Shown here piece after piece: positions 23,051-35,000 of a DNA stretch of 64,000 nucleotides. The notes under the pieces are model-generated. The model worked only from the letters and a program-made list of their open reading frames with translations. It did no database searches and was not told where the DNA came from. The position numbers and the translations under genes were made by a program. Positions within the stretch are counted from its first letter, which is position 1; every line of letters begins with the position of its first letter. Source of the stretch: Mytilus trossulus. Lineage: Eukaryota; Mollusca; Bivalvia; Mytilida; Mytilidae. Location of the stretch: NCBI RefSeq assembly GCF_036588685.1, contig NC_086381.1, positions 52,761,431 to 52,825,430 of the forward strand. Direction: 5' to 3'.

Positions 23051-23390
23051 TTTTTTATTTTTATAATGATACTTAATTAAAGCCAATATAATCATATTGC
23101 ATTGTACTACACAGGTAAACATGATTTTGCGTGAGATTAACCTCAAACAAGCTTATACATTAATACTAGGACAGTTGTAAAAGCATGATGTTATGTGGTG
23201 TTGTAATGCTTGTCTAAGCTGCGATACAAGTCGCAAAGCCTGTTGTAAGGATGATTATCCGTTAGCAATCCAGACGGAGTCATTTAGTTGTACAAAGCTT
23301 TACATTTCAGATAGGAGAAAACTTAGGATCTTTGATTTTTTTTCTTTTTCTTCTAAATTCTTAGGTTTCAGTCTAGCAAAAGCCGAGTTG

Positions 23391-23660
23391 CAGTAGCCAG
23401 TACTTCGGTACTGGCATAAAAATACGGGTTTTTGTGTTATGAAAATTTGCTGTTACAAAATGTTAGAAATTATCATAGATAAAGGAATGTATTCCCCTCA
23501 TGCAAAGCTTTGATTCCTTTCACGGATTTTGGCAATTTTTTTTTGGACCTTTTGGATTATAGCTCTTCAAGCTTTGGATTTCAAATACTTTTTCCTCGAG
23601 CATCACCGAAGAGACATGTATTGTCGAAATGCGCATCTAGTGCAGGAAAATTGGTACCGT
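23391..23660 (+). mobile_element. Solo retrozyme copy of a divergent subfamily
   Basis: It has the same architecture as the array unit: a UUCG hairpin at 23396-23415 (GCCAGTAC TTCG GTACTGGC, perfect stem), an AT-rich middle including GGACCTTTTGGATTATAGCT and GCTCTTCAAGCTTTGGAT, and a hammerhead-like 3' end about 195 bp later. Sequence identity to the array is low, but order and spacing match. Confidence 0.7.
23590..23656 (+). ncRNA. Decayed hammerhead ribozyme, divergent subfamily
   Basis: Stem II GACA/TGTC with loop TGTAT, GAAA, and a TGCGCATC stem III plus cleavage triplet ATC are visible. Distal stem I (TTTTTCCT with AGGAAAA) is perfect. The core reads CCGAAGA, so U4 is changed to C, and one proximal stem I base is mismatched. 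Probably inactive. Confidence 0.65.
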
Positions 23661-25975
23661 TAATGTTATTGCATGCATATCTGTAACAGGAAACAATTTA
23701 TGCCAACGCACCCGGGCTCGCTCTATTGGATTTCAAGCAAGTTTTTTTTTTATATCTTTACCCTGATTTATCTCCATCGTCAATTTTTAGAAACTTGAAT
23801 ATCGAAAAAAAACTACTTTTACCGTAATGTGTTTTTGCATAAATTGTTTATGGTATAACAACTATTAAAAACTTAAGGTTCTTAAGTATCGATTTTCTTA
23901 TAAGTGAGGTTTATAATGAGTTATAGAACAACTTTATATATTGAAATATAGATAAACTCATCATAAATACCAAGATTGCAATATTGTATTTGCACTATTT
24001 CATATAGAACAATTTCAAGGTATTGAATACATGTCGTCAGAAAGGTTTTATCTTTACTCATCTTGTATTGACCTATCGTAATTGATCAGTGATCAACGTT
24101 CCTGGTTGTGTTCGCGTCATAGAAACCTTATTCAGTAGATCGTCAATGTATGGAAATCTAGTAAAGAATACATGTCCGTTTTGAAGAATGTTATTGCCAT
24201 TGACCTTAATTACATGTCAACGTTAAGCTATCACTGTAAGGGCCATTTCCACAGATCCTTTAAACAATTTTTTTGTTGTATACAATAAAAGTAAGGTGCA
24301 ATGTCGATCTGGCGAGATTCATCGACGCTTTCGAGGTTAGGTCCGTTTCTCTGATTCTATAAGCAGCCGGCTTACTGTATTTAGTGTATGGAATAAATGC
24401 TATAATATATGTGCGTATTCGTCTTGCGGGGTTAATCTGATATTACCCTTATTTTCGTTGGTCATGGTGTATGTCCAGTTTCTTTGATATTTGAAATGAA
24501 ACCTTGATCAAAAAGACTCAGCAAGCCATTCAATTATCATAAGTAAAGCAGGCGAAAAATCTCAACTGTGCACTGTTGTTTAAAATTTGCGATCGTCAAA
24601 ACAAAAATTTTTAATCCGAAAAGAACAACACAGTTATGGAAACTATACAGAGAATACCAAAGAAAATTAACAAGTTATCAAGTAAATTTTATAAAAGAAC
24701 AATATGGTTTGAAAAAAATTACAAACACAAAGGAAAAGGACAGAAGATTGGGATAAAGACTCAAAGTAAAATCTCAAAATACTGAACGCCGAAGAAAATA
24801 AAAAACGAAAAGTCAGTTATAAAATGGCAAAATCAAATACTCAAACATATCAAACAAATGGATAGAAAACAACTATGTACACAAAGAACATTCATTGATC
24901 GAAAATAAACAAAAGCATGCGAAAACTTTGAGCTATGCAAATCCAATAGTGACACAAAATGCAGACAAAAATAAGCATTTCACCTTCTACACCTGTTAGA
25001 CTTAAAATTACAACTTTACGTCAGAAGAAATGATTTCAGTTCTACATTAGAAATCTTTCCATTTCTATGTAGCAACATTCCAGCCGTGTCAACTACGGAG
25101 TATGTATGTCCTAATATTTACGGACTTGAATTCCCTATAATGATTTCCTTGATAGAGGGCATTCACTCACAAGTAAGCTATACAACAAATGGTGGAGTTG
25201 AAATCATTCTTTCGTAAATTTAACAGACGCCATTACGTGTTGGTTGACTTACATGAAATATCTGTTTAACAGATGATAGCGGATACGTTCCTAATATCGT
25301 TATTACAATATTGTCTCCTTCATACGAATAAGAACTACCAAATTAAAGTTATAACCGAGTTTCTACTAACATTATCAGCCTGACAGGTGCCACATGTGGA
25401 TCAGGATACGCTTGTCCTTCCAAATCGTGTAACTTTCTATATTGTGTCTTTGTGCTATTTTTTGTCTATTGGTCTTTTTTCTTTTTTAGCCTAGGCGTTG
25501 ACAGGTTGTTTTTTTAATTTTTTACTTGAATGTCCCTCGTTCGCCTCTCATTTAAACAGATGTTAATTAATGTTGCCTTTATTTGTATATGTCTTGTGTA
25601 TAAGAATAAATATTATTTACTGGTTAAAATGTATGGAAGGTATCAATGATGCCTCCTTGTTGTATTCTTTTCTTTTTCCCGACTTTATGCATTATTTTAA
25701 TGCATTTTGAAAGTTATTGTTATAATGATATTTTTCATGAAAGTTACAACATATTTCAGAATATAATGAAAAAGACGTTATATTAATCTTATTCTCTTTG
25801 ATGTGTTATATTAACAGTAACAATATACATTGCATTTGCTCAACAAGTAAAATAGACAGCATTCTTTTTATCAACACAAACACCACAGCTTGAGCTCATG
25901 AATACAATGTCAATAAATTGTTCGATTTTGATATAAAAAATTCTCTTTAAAAACATGTATTGCATTATAGAGTCA
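23661..25975. repeat. Intergenic repeats including an R1 copy on the minus strand
   Basis: The part at about 25040-25560 is the reverse strand of the R1 family (phrases CAGGTGCCACATGTGGATCAGG, split here as CAGGTGCCACATG and TGGATCAGG, and TAGATCG-type flanks are degenerate). No coding evidence in the remainder. Confidence 0.45.
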
Positions 25976-26027
25976 TCATGTATTGAACTGGTAGGATTTT
26001 CGATTGTATCGGTCTTCATCGCAAAAT
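25976..26027 (-). CDS. TRPML: TRPML A exon 14: C-terminus and stop
   Basis: Acceptor CATTTTTCAG, entered in phase 2, reads FCDEDRYNRKSYQFNT and stops at TGA (25976-25978). The homologous gene B exon also starts with xCDE in the same frame, which supports the join. Confidence 0.75.
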
Positions 26028-29000
26028 CTGAAAAATGAAGAAATGTTTATGTTTTAGTTAGATTTTATAAAAAAAAAAATTAAAAAAAATGACCCCGTAA
26101 ATATATAGAGATGTCCTGACCAATGATACTATTTTTAATTAAGCAATGTAGATATCGTCCATTATCATTAAACAAGTATGCCTATTTGTTAAGGGTCCAG
26201 CTGAAGGACGCCTCCGGGTGCGGGTGTTTCTCGCTCCATTGCAACTCATTGCAGGCCTTCGGCTGTTGTCTGCTCAATGGTAGGGTTGTTGTCGCTATGA
26301 CACATTTCCCATTTTCATTGTCAACTTTATCTCGAACACTAAAACTGATACAGAGACGATCGTCACATGGTGAGATCTTATTCATCTTAGGCTTTTAAAT
26401 GTTTTGTTTTGAGAGATCCAAAAAAGGTTTAATTCAGCGAAGGTGTCGGACCCACGGAATGTTTACGTGTTATTTTCATTGTAACACATATTTGCTCTTT
26501 GAACATTTGAATTATTTATGCATTCAAATCAATAACGTTATTCGGTAACATTATAACCTGCTCAATAACTATCATATTTTTTTATTCAAATAAATCAAAA
26601 ACAAATATTAATAACAGATTCATCATAACTAACCATTTTATAAAAAAAAAACACGACAATAAATAGATGTAAAGGATTGACGAAAATCGTCAAAGTGACA
26701 ACCAAAAAAGTCGAAAACAACCCGACAACGCCAGCACTAAATTAAAATAATTCCACAGACGAAACAACAGTTTATAAAACACAATAAAAAAAAACAAGAC
26801 TGAGCAACACGAACCCTAACAAAGATTTGGGGTGATCTTAGATCTTTTAGAACTTTAGGACGTTCCTGCTTTACATATGACACCCATCGTTGTTCAAATA
26901 AGACGTTGTTTTAAAAAGTAGGATGAAATTCAGCACATATTTGTATCAAAATGTCATAACCTACCATTTTATCAAAAGTTATTCAATTCCTTAAATAAAA
27001 ATAGGTCTTTTTTAACGGAATTATTCCAAACAATACCAATTTAATGTGCTTAAAGAATAGAATAATGATCATTATTTACCCTTATTTTGATGCAACAAAC
27101 AGTTTGTTAAAATAACTTATATAATTGATTGTTATCCTGTGAGCTGGTTGATTGGAGTGTTACTCTACAATGTGCAATCCTTATTAGTCTTTTACAGTTT
27201 TGACAGACCACTACCTTCCATTGTTAATTAAATTGAAATATCAGAAAACGTAGTTAATGCACATACACATGCCATAAAATACTTTTTTGTAGCTATGATA
27301 CATTTGTATGACGCACTGTTCATAATTCTTTTGTTGTGAACTGGTGAACTGTCGTAAATGAATGGGAGGTGTCCGATGCTATTATGTTCTTATTTTCTAT
27401 TGTGTGATTAATTGGTGTATGTCTGTGTTCTGAGTGTATCAGGACAGGAACATGACAGTTATTATCAAATAGTCTGTTTTTGCGTATGTTGACGTTTGGT
27501 GTTTTTTTTAGCAGGTCGGTGTTTCTGTTGTTTCATTGGTTTTTGTTTCTTTTATAGTTGATGTGTTATCCTTGGTTTTGTTATGTGACCCAGCTTTGAT
27601 TTCGCTTAATCGATTGCTGCCTAATAGAAAGATCAGGTAATCTGCTGTGTATCTTGAGCAACAATTGATACTTACGAGGTACACCCCAACATTGATGGAC
27701 AAGAACTCCTTACACATGACGCACATGTTGGAGTATCAAACGTTTTCGATTCCATCCTTCCTAAAAATTTCAGAAGGTCACTTCTATGTTCTTTTTTATA
27801 TTCCTAATAACAACAACATAAAAAAAATAAGAAAGTGGAACAAAACATAATTAGTTTATACACATAAAGAGTTATTAAGGCAAATGAATATTATTATTTT
27901 TTAACGGAATCTAATAGAAGCTAAACGTATAGATATAACTCTTCAACACCTCTTTTGCTTTAACTAAAAAAAAACGAAGTTTCATTTCACTCAGGCAAAA
28001 TGAAGATTTTATTTCACTCAGGCAAAATGAACTTGCTATTATTAAGGTTCCTTTTTTATGTGAAATTGATCTTTAGCTGTTTAAGTTCTTATATACATAT
28101 TCGGCTTTCAAGTACTGTAATTGTTCTTATTTTGACGGTGTATTTATTTTCACGAATTTCGCGGTTGGTTTATTATCGCAAAAATAAACACACGCAATTC
28201 TAAATCAAACCTTTCAACTGAAAGGCAATAATTATAAAATCGCGAAAATAAATACCCCGGAACGTGTTTGAAATACACAATTCGCGAAAATAAGTACCCG
28301 CGAAAAAAAGTACAAGTACATTTTTCGGGTTTTTAAGTGTTTTCGATGACGGTTAATCCAGGAAAGTGCTTAAAAGAAATTTAGAAAGGATTTCTTCCAT
28401 TTGTTATAAAGATACTAAAGATCTTAATTTATGAATGAATTACGTTTTTGCATTATATACTCACATTGTCGTGTTGATGTTCATATGCTGTGTTGAATAT
28501 TGCTATAAATATGTTTAGAGTTATCAGAGTGAATAAAGCCAAAAAGGCAACAAGAAAGAATCCATTGAAAAACCGAATGATTTCCTTGTCTGAGTCAACA
28601 GCAGTGAATGTCACATAAATTTCATCCCCGTTTACAAGAGCAAGCAAAGACTGGAAGGTTGATGTGAAAGAGGCAAACTGTAAATATTAAAAAAAAAGTA
28701 TTACTCAAGCAAACAAAATGTAATTTATGATATAATAGAGAAGAACTTTGTTCAACTATATATACAATGCAGATTCGAATTTCAATGTTGTGATTCGTTT
28801 TGTTCCTTGTGATCTATATTTTATTCAATATATATTCAAAATTGATATAATTACATCCAGGTCTCAACAAACTACCCACATTAACAGTTTTGCCGTTAAA
28901 TCGGTAAGGAAAACTTTTCATGAATTCTTTTATGACGCATTCCTTTGTTTAGTATGAGTCGTGTTTTAAAGCGAGACTACAAAGAGTGCTTTCTGAGGTT

Positions 29001-32000
29001 GATTTTTTAAGCATTTATCATATATATCGTTGGAATTAACTGTTGACCCCAGTAAAAGTTATGTATACAGGATAATTACAACAAAGTGTACCTTTATATG
29101 ATATGGTCCAAGCACAGCCCATGCACATAATACAAACCCACCAAATAATATGGAAACACAAGTCAGAAACTTGATAACAACAAATGCGGATCTCTCCATC
29201 ACACTAAATAAAAGCTGAAATATAATTGCATATCATACAGTATGCTTATGTATTACGAATTAATAAAGCATGTGTCTAAACCATAAGCCGTATGAATGAT
29301 ATAATGTTAAAACTGGTACATGTTTACTGACTACGTAGCTGATGATTTCCTCGAGGACGATACATCTACATATATAGTTGCACAGGCTTAGTAATTGCCA
29401 CAAAAATCAACAAAGATATCAGATTAATAATAAAAAATACATCAGTGGTGTTCGAGTAAGGTCACTAAAATGTCAATAACAAATACACCATTTGAATAGT
29501 AATAAAAACCTCAAAATCATCAACAGTTTCCATATTGAACTTAAGGGCTCGACGCTCAAAAGATAATGCTAATGTAATAGGTCATTGTAGACCGATTCAA
29601 TTAGAAATATATGAAGACTGCCTATGACTGGAGTAACTTTAACGTTTTTCTTTCCAGTAATTCGTTGGAAATGACCTTATTAATAATGTTTTGTCTGCTC
29701 AGCAGTTAACTCAGCTGTTGATACCCTGAGAAACTTAACTTCATACTGCAGTGGTATCGATGTAGGGTTGTAAAACTTCATTTAAGACACTCTGCTCATA
29801 GTTTGATACGCTGAACACGTGTTTCGTCCACATAAGACTCATCTGGACACATAGTTCGTGTAGAAAAACCTGGCTTATAATTTTATACTACATGAATGAT
29901 TTAATTGAATCAAACGACTTAAAAGATCAAAATAAGTAACACGGTGGAGGTCCTATGAAAAAAAATGCTTTCTTAAATTTCATATATTTAAATTTGTCTT
30001 TTGTGTTCGGTCTCATACGAGGGCGAATAATGTTCTCTAAATTATGAATCTGAATTATTTTAATTGCTAAACATTTCGATAACTCATTGGTGAAAAAGAA
30101 ATTTTCCAGTATTTATTTTAAAATCCTATCAAAACTAAAATATTTTGTATCTAATTTAAAAACAAAACGGTTGAAGGCAATTTAATACACGAAATTGTTT
30201 GAAAAACATATTTATAAGACAATAAATATTTCAATTGATTACTCGTACTTACGCCGAATACATGATCATACGCTAAATAATGCAAAACACTGATCCAAGT
30301 AAACAAACAGCCAATACCTAGGAGGATTCCAGTTGCGTCATACATTGATATAATATAGTTTGTCTGTAGCTGAAGTAGAACATATGAAAGAATAATATAA
30401 AAGTGAATACTTAGAATCGGGCATCATTTGTCGCGAAGAAAGATCTTCTATAAGAAAAGTAGATAAACTAAGGCTACTTTGAAGCCCTTTGAATTTGAAA
30501 CGTAAAACTGTTTTATATATTAATTAAACAACACACTTCGAATTTTCACAAGACAAACCTTTAATACTTAGATAGAAGCAAAATGATTATGTACCACAAG
30601 ATGTCTTATGCAAGGTTCTCTATTTAAGATAAACTTTTTTTGTAGGGCTTTTGTTCGTAAATAATTTTAATTAAACCAAAATGTAAGATTGTCTTCAAGT
30701 GCCGAAACTTAAATGTCGGCCTGTTTATGACATCATTCTAACATTAAATCTTATTTATAAAAACTAAAATTTCCATATCTTTCTCCGTATAACGATTTAT
30801 CCGTTCAAAATTATTTACAAATTAAAGACTTGGGGATGTTTTATATTTGTGCAATTTCCGTGGCCGAAACATCGACGGGATCATAACCTTCTTGATATTT
30901 CATAAATTAAAAATACAAAACAGAAAAATATAAGGGCGAAAGATATTAGTTGGACATTCAAATTCATAGATCAAAAATAAACTGACAATGCCATGGCTAA
31001 AAGAAAAAGAAAAAAATAAACAGACAAGTATTAGTACATAAGACACAACATAGAACACTGAAGACCTAGCAACACGAACCCTATCAGAAATTTTGGGTGA
31101 TCTCATGTGCTCCGGAAGGGTATGCAGAACCTTTTCCACATGTTGCACCCGTCGTGTTGCTCATGTTATTGATAAATTTCTATATAAAAAAAAAACTTAC
31201 CCCATGATCAATGCTAATTTTTATCACCGATCCAACTATTGTAACACAATGTGAAAGGAACAAAATTAAATCGTTTAGTTTAAATATTTCCCAGCATGCC
31301 CTTGTTGATAATATCTTTCCTGTCAAATCGTTGTAGTAGTCTCTTGTTTTCTGAAATAAACATTGAAAATGATTTCGACAAATATCAGGTTTTACTGTAC
31401 GGATTACATAAGCTTTTAAGATATGTTTTTTTTTATCATAAGACATGCTTTAAGTCATTTGGATTAGAAAGAATGAAAATTGCCTATCGAGTATACACAT
31501 TCAATGGCAAATATGTTACTTCAATGCGCTTACATTCAATTACATTTATTTCAATGAAATATGTTTTCATAGTATCGCTTATCCCAAGTAACTTTTGACA
31601 CTTCTTCAATATTGATGCTTAACTAGATAAATTTTTGTCTAAAAGAATTTTATTTACTAGTATATAATATATAGAGTATATTTCTTTTGATTATGACATT
31701 GAAGAATTGTCAATTTCAACGAACAATGTAATAAAGTCTATTGCATTACCTTGAACAGTATGGCAGAAGTAATCCAACCTTGCAAACAAAACAGCCCATG
31801 CAGTAAACAGAACAACAATGCAAGCGCAGAAATCACAATGTCTTGTGTTTTTGCTGAAATCATTGAGAAAATAGTCTTTTTGTAATGATTTTCTATCAAA
31901 AAAGGCTAATTATTTAACAATATAAAATGTTCGCTTTGATAGGTATAACGTATAAGCGAGGCAAAAGATACCAAAGGGACATTACAAGTCATACACCGAA

Positions 32001-35000
32001 AATAATCTGACAACACGATGACAAAATTCGATAAAACTACATCGTTCTTAGTTGCTCCGGAAGGGTAAGCAGATCCTGCTTTATGTATGTCATCCGCCCT
32101 GTTGCTCGAGTAAGTGAAACACGGTGATCAGTCTGATTCTTGGTAATATGACTGAAACTGAATGTAAATGAATTACATTTGTAATTACTTTCTCGTGTAT
32201 TCGTGTTTCACAAAAGGTCAAAATCTAGATTATTAAATTTGCATTTGATCTTGACATCAATTTAAAGGTCATACAGTAAAGGCCACAAATAAAAAGAGGA
32301 TAGTTCTTTTCTATAAAAATGAATCAAAATCATAACTCAGTATGTGACCTTGACCTGTGTTTCATTTTTGTTGACCAAGGACCTAAAATTAAGGGAGCTA
32401 CCATTTGATTTTTATAGGGGGGGGGGGGGGGGATAGGATGAAAAATTTTGTCCTGCCTGTTTTTTTAGTTGTAATCTCTGTCCTGCCTTTTTATTTTTCA
32501 CTCTACCCGGTCCTGCCTTTTTTTATTTAGTTTATCCTTACTTTTTTTACATAAATTGTCATCATGACTTTTTTTTTGCAGGTGTCTCATCCTGCCTTTT
32601 TTTTACTCAAAACTCCTGTCCTGCCTATTTTTTTTCAAATTTCATCCTAGCCCCCCCATAAAAATCAAATGGTAGCTCCCTAAGATACCCTACGTATCTT
32701 TGAGTTTTGATTTATGAGTGACTATGAAATTGCGCTTACATTTATGTTAGGTAAAGAAGGGGAACTAACTCTCAGAACGCTTCGATGACAATTAAATGTA
32801 ATATGTGTGAGGATAAAACAAGCAATTTGGAAATATAAATATGTCGCTCTCTTTTTCGGTTGCAACTGAGAAATCATAAAAAAAAAAGTGTTGAAGAGAA
32901 ATATCTATTATAAAGAAAACTGTTTGTCAAACATGGTCAGTTTTAGATGCGTATAAACCAAACGATATTATATAAAAAAAATATATAAGCGACATCGTTT
33001 GAAACATCAATACATGTGGAAATAAAGATTAGTTGGAAGAAAAAATAAGCAAAAGAAAAACAAACAATCTACACAAAAGCAAAGGGTCTTTCCAGAAAGT
33101 GGAAAAGCCTTATCATAAACAGCTCAAATATTTTAGTCAAAGGAACAGAAATTCGTGATGTCAAAGCTTGATTAATGGTTTTGTTAATTGATAAGTAATT
33201 CAAGCGTGTGCTTGGTGTTTTAAACAAAAATCCATCTTAAAATTATGATGATTAAAATTTTGTTTTCAAATATTATTTTTACATAAAAGATTCATATCAC
33301 GAGTCTAATTGACTTGCTGAATCATTATACACTATCCAATTAAACCATGCTAAATTTACAGAACAACATTATTTAACCGTATGTCACCTACCGTTTCTAG
33401 CACTATCTGAATTGCATTTTACTTCTTCAATGTTTGTTTTGAGCTTAACTGTTATTTGTCCATCTATTTTTCGATTGTCAAAGTAAACCTGCACCAGTTA
33501 ACGATGAAAAGAACAAACATTGATATTAAAAACTAACTATAAAAATGACATGAGGTAGAGGTATTTGTATGATTTTTATTTTTATTACTAATTGTTACTA
33601 ATCTGCTTGCTATTGTCGAATGAAAAAAGTATATTCACTCGTCTGGATGATCATTAATATTAAATATAATAATAAGTCGCATTCGGTGATGTCAACGAGT
33701 TACATTAAGATAAAAAGTCATCCTTTGTCACGATAGTCATATTAAAGCCGACAAATAACTGGAATGTACTTATACATATAGATAATTTGATTGATGTCAA
33801 AGACTATATGTTTATACAAACTAGACAGATCATTTACGAATACACATACATGTTTTGTTGCAAATGTGTAGTTTTCGAACAGACAAAACAGCAACATAGA
33901 ATAAAATAGCAATGGACCTGACTTGTTTATCATATTATTCAACATAAATAAAGGCAACAGTAGTATATCGCTGTTCAAAACTCATAAATCCATGGACAAA
34001 AAACAAAATCGGGGTAACAAACCAAAACCGAGGGAAACGCATTAAATATAAGAGGAGAACAACGACACAACACCGAAACGCAACACACACAGAAACGGAC
34101 CAAGCATCAGACAAAACACCACGAGAATAACAAATATAACATGAAAACCAAATACATGAATTTGGGATAGACAAGCACCGCACCACGTCCCATCTCAATA
34201 TCTCAAAAACAAGAGAAAACACAAACGACTCAACGCCAAAATGCAACACACACAGAAACGAACAACAATATAACAATGGTCATCCTCCCGACCTGGCACA
34301 GGACACCCCCAAAGGGGAATAAAAGTGGTGGGTTGAACCTGGCCCTGCAGCATGCCAAACCTCGCTCTCCAATGGCAAAGTCAAACACAACACCGAAATG
34401 ACAAACACTAATGGAAACCTAACGAAATACTACTTACAGTTCCGTGAATACCGAAACACTGTACAGCTTTTCCAGTTTCAGCATTCAAATGGATTGAACT
34501 TAGTTTGAATTCAATGTTAACCGATAACAACCTAAAACACATAAATAGAAATGAGTAGAGAAATAGTTCGTTCACACATGAGAAATAAATTATCATCATC
34601 ATTTTCACAATTTGTTGCTCACAATCAAATATCAGAAAACTGTTAAGACTAAGCAACACAAACACCAACAAAAACTAGGGGTAATATCAAGTGCTCTAGA
34701 AGGGTAAGCAGATCCTGCTCCACATGTGACATCCGTCGTGTTGCTTAAGTTAATACAAATCCGATAGATATTCTAATTCGGTAGGTCACATTCATGAAAA
34801 GGTACAGCTTGTCCCAGTAAATCTTAATAACCATACAAAACTGTAGTAAGTCAGGAGAAGCATTTGTCATGTTATGACATATTGGGAAAACCTTGTGTTG
34901 GCCACAATATATAAACATTAATACCTTGAGCAGAAACTCCATCTTCTGTGTTTGATGGTGAAATAGTTAGTTGTCTGAAGTAACAAACAATTACGTTTAC

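Noticed and set aside
26000-26027. Direct joining of exon 12 to the last exon of TRPML A
   Set aside because: Phase 0 entry gives a stop after three codons, and skipping exon 13 would remove the conserved tail and Cys cluster.
27700-27765. Shorter alternative exon 13 of TRPML A using the nearer acceptor at TTTTTAG
   Set aside because: It would enter in the wrong phase after exon 12. The upstream acceptor restores phase in both paralogues and adds the conserved DLLKFL helix.
33935-34276. Minus-strand frames over R2 (also 43601-44017)
   Set aside because: Both copies of the same repeat give similar frames with interruptions at different places, as expected from non-coding repeat DNA.
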